Part shown: positions 6,007 through 7,919 of the stretch, piece by piece
Position numbering within the stretch: position 1 is the stretch's first letter
Layout: every line of letters starts with the position of its first letter
Source of the DNA: Polyangiaceae bacterium
Lineage (GTDB): Bacteria > Myxococcota > Polyangia > Polyangiales > Polyangiaceae
DNA: 7,919 nt
Direction: 5' to 3'
NCBI GenBank assembly: GCA_025936205.1
Contig: JAICTU010000431.1
Span: 1 to 7,919, forward strand
The notes under the pieces: model-generated
What the model was told of the DNA's origin: nothing
The model's database searches: none
Seen by the model: only the letters and a program-made list of their open reading frames with translations
Program-made: the position numbers and the translations under genes

Positions 6007-6106
6007 TGTTGCGTCTCCCTCTTCACGAGTACGGGGTGAGCATCGGTCGGCGCTTTTCGACGCTTGTTACTTGTGAGACGCAACACACGAGTCTCTTGTG
6101 TGCGTC
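6006..6106 (+). repeat. Inverted repeats forming mutually exclusive hairpins after alkB
   Basis: GTGTTGCGTCTC (6006-6017) and GAGACGCAACAC (6075-6086) are perfect 12-bp inverted repeats 57 nt apart; the first begins on the last base of the alkB-family stop. A third segment, GTGTGCGTC (6098-6106), matches the first arm with one base missing. It can pair with GACGCAACAC (6077-6086) as a 9-bp stem with one bulge and an 11-nt loop. A smaller hairpin, CACACGAG/CTTGTGTG (6084-6091/6095-6102, one G-T pair), also competes. Function unknown: 3'-end structure, attenuator-like leader of the next gene, or remnant of a mobile element. Confidence 0.6.
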
Positions 6107-6149
6107 GACGCGGCCTCCCGGCCCGGCTCGCTGATCGAGCGCGCAGGCG

Positions 6150-6178
6150 TTGTCACGGGTCGCTCGGAACTGTTCATT
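6150..6178 (+). promoter_or_regulatory. Weak candidate promoter before the toxin-like gene
   Basis: TTGTCA (6150-6155, 5/6 to the -35 consensus) and TTCATT (6173-6178, 3/6 to -10) are separated by 17 nt and would start transcription about 40 nt before the ATG at 6224. A GGATAAT at 6204-6210 is a better -10 by itself but has no -35 partner. Motif-only support. Confidence 0.2.
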
Positions 6179-6223
6179 CTGCGCGACGGGCTCGAGTGCG
6201 AGGGGGATAATCGCGAGCCTCCG

Positions 6224-6670
6224 ATGTCTCACCCGCGAAGCCGGTCTCGCTGGCGTGCGGCCGCGCTCTGCGGGCTGGTCCTGTTGGTCGTGTTCGGGTG
6301 GTTCGGGGTGGGCTTCGCCCGAGCGCAAGTGGCGCTTGTCACGCCGCGCACCCGCGGCGAGGCGGAGGTCGGCATGGGGCTGGAGGACGCCGGGAAGGTG
6401 CAGGGGCTGCGCCGCGATCCGACGGGCGCGGGGGAGTTCATCGACGCCAAGGGCACGACCTGGGACGTAAAGGGCTTCAATTCCAACTTTCCCGCCAAGA
6501 AGGGCGGCTTCGAAGTCAACGCAGCCATGAAATCCATCAACCGAGAGGTGGGACTAGGGGAGAACGTCATGGTCGACACCCGCAGCATGAGCGCCGCGCA
6601 TGTCCAGGAGCTGCAGAACGCAGTGGCCGCCGACAGCTCCCTGGCGGGCAAGGTGCTGTTCTGGCCATGA
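6224..6670 (+). CDS. Exported small protein with nuclease-like toxin domain
   Basis: The product is 148 residues. A basic n-region (HPRSRSRWR) and hydrophobic segment (12-31) end in AxA at Ala32-Arg-Ala34, a signal peptidase I site before Gln35, leaving about 114 mature residues. The mature part contains GLRRDPTGAGEFIDAKGTTW (61-80), then WDVK (80-83), FNSNFPAKKGGFEV, and a terminal NVMVDTRSMSAAHVQELQNAV strand-helix followed by KVLFWP. This resembles C-terminal toxin domains of polymorphic/CDI toxins with a restriction-endonuclease-like core; Glu71, Asp74, Asp81 and Lys83 are candidate active-site residues of a PD-(D/E)xK type site. That assignment is from pattern recognition only. The domain normally sits at the end of a very long delivery protein, so a stand-alone version with its own signal peptide is unusual. 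The ATG is chosen for the signal peptide; no strong Shine-Dalgarno. It overlaps the next gene by ATGA. Confidence 0.8.
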   Translation: MSHPRSRSRWRAAALCGLVLLVVFGWFGVGFARAQVALVTPRTRGEAEVGMGLEDAGKVQGLRRDPTGAGEFIDAKGTTWDVKGFNSNFPAKKGGFEVNAAMKSINREVGLGENVMVDTRSMSAAHVQELQNAVAADSSLAGKVLFWP

Positions 6671-7262
6671 GCGACGCGAAGGACCTGGAAGCGCGCCTGC
6701 GCTCGCACCGGGAGTGCTCGACAGCGCCGGTGCGGCGGGGCTGCGGCTGGAGCTGCTGGATGCCGATCTCGCCGGCGTCGACCTCGCGCACCAGAACCTG
6801 TGCGAAGTCTACCTGGGAGGCGCATGCCTGCGCGGCGCCCAGCTCAGGGGCGCGCAGCTCTATGGCGCGGTACTCTCCGGCGCCGATCTGGCCGGCGCCG
6901 ATCTGAGCGGGGCCGACCTGACCAAATGCGAGCTCGACTACGTCTCCGCCGTGCAAGCCAACTTCGCGCGCTGCATGGCGTTTCGTGCGTCGTTCGTGGA
7001 GGCGAACCTGAGCGGCGCGCACTTCCGCGAAGCGAACCTGAGCAAGGCCTCGCTCCGCGAAGCGAACCTGGAGGGCGCCGACCTGAGCCTGGCGACCTTC
7101 GCCCGTGCGACGCTCACCGGCGCTCGCCTGCTCGGTGCGCGCCTCTCCGGGGGGCAGGGGCTCGAATCCGTGCTCGCAGACTGGCTCGACGTCGGCGGCG
7201 CTGATGGCCCGCTGCGCGCCGAAGCAGTACAGGGGTGGCTGCAGCAAGCCGCGTCGCGCTGA
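6667..7262 (+). pseudogene. Pentapeptide-repeat protein gene with a one-base frameshift; putative immunity gene
   Basis: The ATG at 6667 overlaps the toxin-like stop and reads MSDAKDLEARLRSHRE. At 6715-6717 a base appears missing (TGC where TGG-C would restore HREWLDSAG), and the repeat array continues in another frame to TGA at 7260-7262. As written, translation from 6667 stops at 6904-6906 after 79 residues. The repaired protein has 198 residues, with about 26 consecutive A(D/N/Q)Lxx pentapeptides at roughly 30-160 (such as GADLAGADLSGADL), which fold as a right-handed quadrilateral beta-helix, and a 38-residue tail. The repeat frame can still start at GTG 6714, preceded by GGGA, giving 182 residues, so the gene may remain functional; a sequencing error is equally possible. 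Some pentapeptide proteins mimic DNA (MfpA, Qnr), fitting an inhibitor of a nucleic-acid-targeting toxin, but immunity is inferred from the coupling alone. Confidence 0.8.
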
Positions 7263-7312
7263 GCTGCACCAATGAGAGAGCTTCGAGAACAAGCAATGAG
7301 GATTCTCCGCCG

Positions 7313-7824
7313 ATGACCACGCCATCGAGTCTCGAGAGCCTGATCGAGCCGCGCAGGAGAGAGCTCGGGGGGCCTCACGGTGAGGCGCGTGCTGCCCTCG
7401 GTGCGCCGCCGCCACCTGGGCCCCTTCGTGTTTCTCGATCACCTGGGCCCGGTCGAGTTTGCCGCCGGCACCGGCATGGATGTGCGGCCCCACCCGCATA
7501 TCAACCTGGCGACGGTGACCTACCTCTATCAACTGGATGACGGCCGGCCGCGGCATCGTGCATTCGGAGAGAACACCAGCGGTGTTGCGCTCCGCCTCAC
7601 CTCGTCTGCACGGCATTCAGCTCTGGGTGGCGCTGCCCGCGGAGCGCGAAGAGATGGCGCCGGAGTTTCACCATCACTCCGCCGAGAGCCTGCCGCGCAT
7701 CGAGCGGGGCGGCGCCTCGATCCGTCTGCTCGCTGGTAGTGCATTTGGCGTCACTTCTCCGGTCCCCGTCTGCTCGCCTTTGTTCTACGCGGACGTGGCG
7801 CTCTCCGCGGCGGCCGAGCTAGTA
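7313..7824 (+). pseudogene. Pirin-family cupin gene, disrupted
   Basis: Reading across three lesions recovers a bacterial pirin. The start [20 protein letters not shown] (ATG 7313, GAGGA 10 nt upstream) is followed by a six-G run at 7367-7372, one G too many. The next frame continues [20 protein letters not shown] and the iron-site HPH motif in [16 protein letters not shown]. After YLY (7521-7529) the sequence jumps to [15 protein letters not shown] (from 7531) in a third frame. The roughly 21 residues that normally lie between these motifs are absent. The third frame then runs through [23 protein letters not shown] and SPLFYADVAL to about 7824, where similarity ends before the usual C-terminal cupin half. 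Pirins are iron-binding bicupins, some with quercetinase activity. The internal loss and the truncation cannot be single-base read errors, so this is most likely a dead gene. Confidence 0.85.
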
Positions 7825-7856
7825 GTAGAAACCCGAAGTCCGCGCCGGGTTTCTAC
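7825..7856. repeat. 11-bp perfect inverted repeat at the pirin truncation point
   Basis: GTAGAAACCCG (7825-7835) and CGGGTTTCTAC (7846-7856) pair across a 10-nt loop. The repeat starts exactly where pirin similarity ends and stops 2 nt before an ATG. It could be the hairpin end of an inserted mobile element or an intrinsic-terminator-like structure. GCCGGGTTTC (7844-7853) recurs as a direct repeat at 7895-7904. Confidence 0.7.
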
Positions 7857-7858
7857 AA

Positions 7859-7919
7859 ATGAACAAGAAGTACCGAGTGCAGAGTGCCCCATCTGCCGGG
7901 TTTCGCCGTGCCCTTCACA
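7859..7919 (+). CDS. Start of an unrecognised ORF running off the window
   Basis: The ATG at 7859 opens a frame to the window edge: 20 codons, MNKKYRVQSAPSAGFRRALH. Base composition here is less GC-rich than in the genes to the left. A short Lys/Tyr/Arg N-terminus such as MNKKYRV is seen in some IS630-type transposases, but the following residues do not continue that match and the fragment is too short for assignment. No Shine-Dalgarno is seen; the inverted repeat ends 2 nt upstream. Confidence 0.25.
   Translation, partial: MNKKYRVQSAPSAGFRRALH

Noticed and set aside
6900..7160. DNA-level repeats such as CGCGAAGCGAACCTGAG in the pentapeptide region
   Set aside because: These follow from the repeated protein motif; spacing is 15n-like and they are not CRISPR or satellite repeats.
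6567..7616. 349-codon minus-strand open frame
   Set aside because: It is the antisense of the pentapeptide array, whose regular codon pattern keeps the frame open and produces a repetitive AQVRFAE-like text.
1..7919. tRNA, rRNA or CRISPR array
   Set aside because: I scanned the intergenic stretches (222-594, 2329-2651, 3303-3384, 5325-5409, 6007-6223, 7263-7312) and saw no cloverleaf with a TTCGA-type T-arm, no rRNA signature and no regularly spaced direct repeats.

Overview
The window is a GC-rich bacterial chromosomal segment. Long spurious reading frames lie antisense to real genes, as expected at this base composition. Dense small operons, two lipoproteins with clear lipoboxes, an ECF sigma operon, a secreted toxin-like protein and a pentapeptide-repeat protein together suggest a myxobacterium or relative (Myxococcota). 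That placement is inferred from style and gene content, not from a phylogenetic marker.

Layout. The left edge holds the 5' part of rbfA on the minus strand (1-221). It is preceded by a leader of about 180 nt with a strong Shine-Dalgarno, a 17-codon mini-ORF and a TTGACA promoter overlapped by a dyad. Next, also on the minus strand, is a 577-residue lipoprotein with two ricin-type beta-trefoil domains (595-2328). After a 323-bp divergent intergenic region the genes run on the plus strand: a SerB-like HAD phosphatase (2652-3302); an envelope-signalling operon with ATGA overlaps, comprising an ECF sigma factor, a short single-TM putative anti-sigma and a CnrX/CpxP-like periplasmic sensor (3385-4753), followed closely by a small lipoprotein (4785-5324); an AlkB-family dioxygenase (5410-6006); and a 217-bp spacer with mutually exclusive hairpins.

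The right third looks like accessory DNA. A small exported protein with a WDVK nuclease-like core (6224-6670) resembles the C-terminal toxin domains of polymorphic toxin systems. It overlaps by ATGA a pentapeptide-repeat gene that is frameshifted by one missing base (6667-7262). This pair is the best candidate for an undescribed system: a stand-alone exported effector with a pentapeptide-repeat immunity protein. Next comes a pirin gene with three separate lesions (7313 to about 7824). Pirin similarity ends exactly at an 11-bp inverted repeat (7825-7856), followed by the first 20 codons of an unrecognised ORF.

The sigma operon probably works as a trans-envelope circuit (periplasmic sensor, membrane-tethered anti-sigma, sigma), in the order sigma-anti-sigma-sensor rather than the YXH order of cnr. 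HAD, AlkB and RbfA are housekeeping-type genes with no visible functional link to it. No rRNA, tRNA, CRISPR array or complete insertion sequence was recognised.
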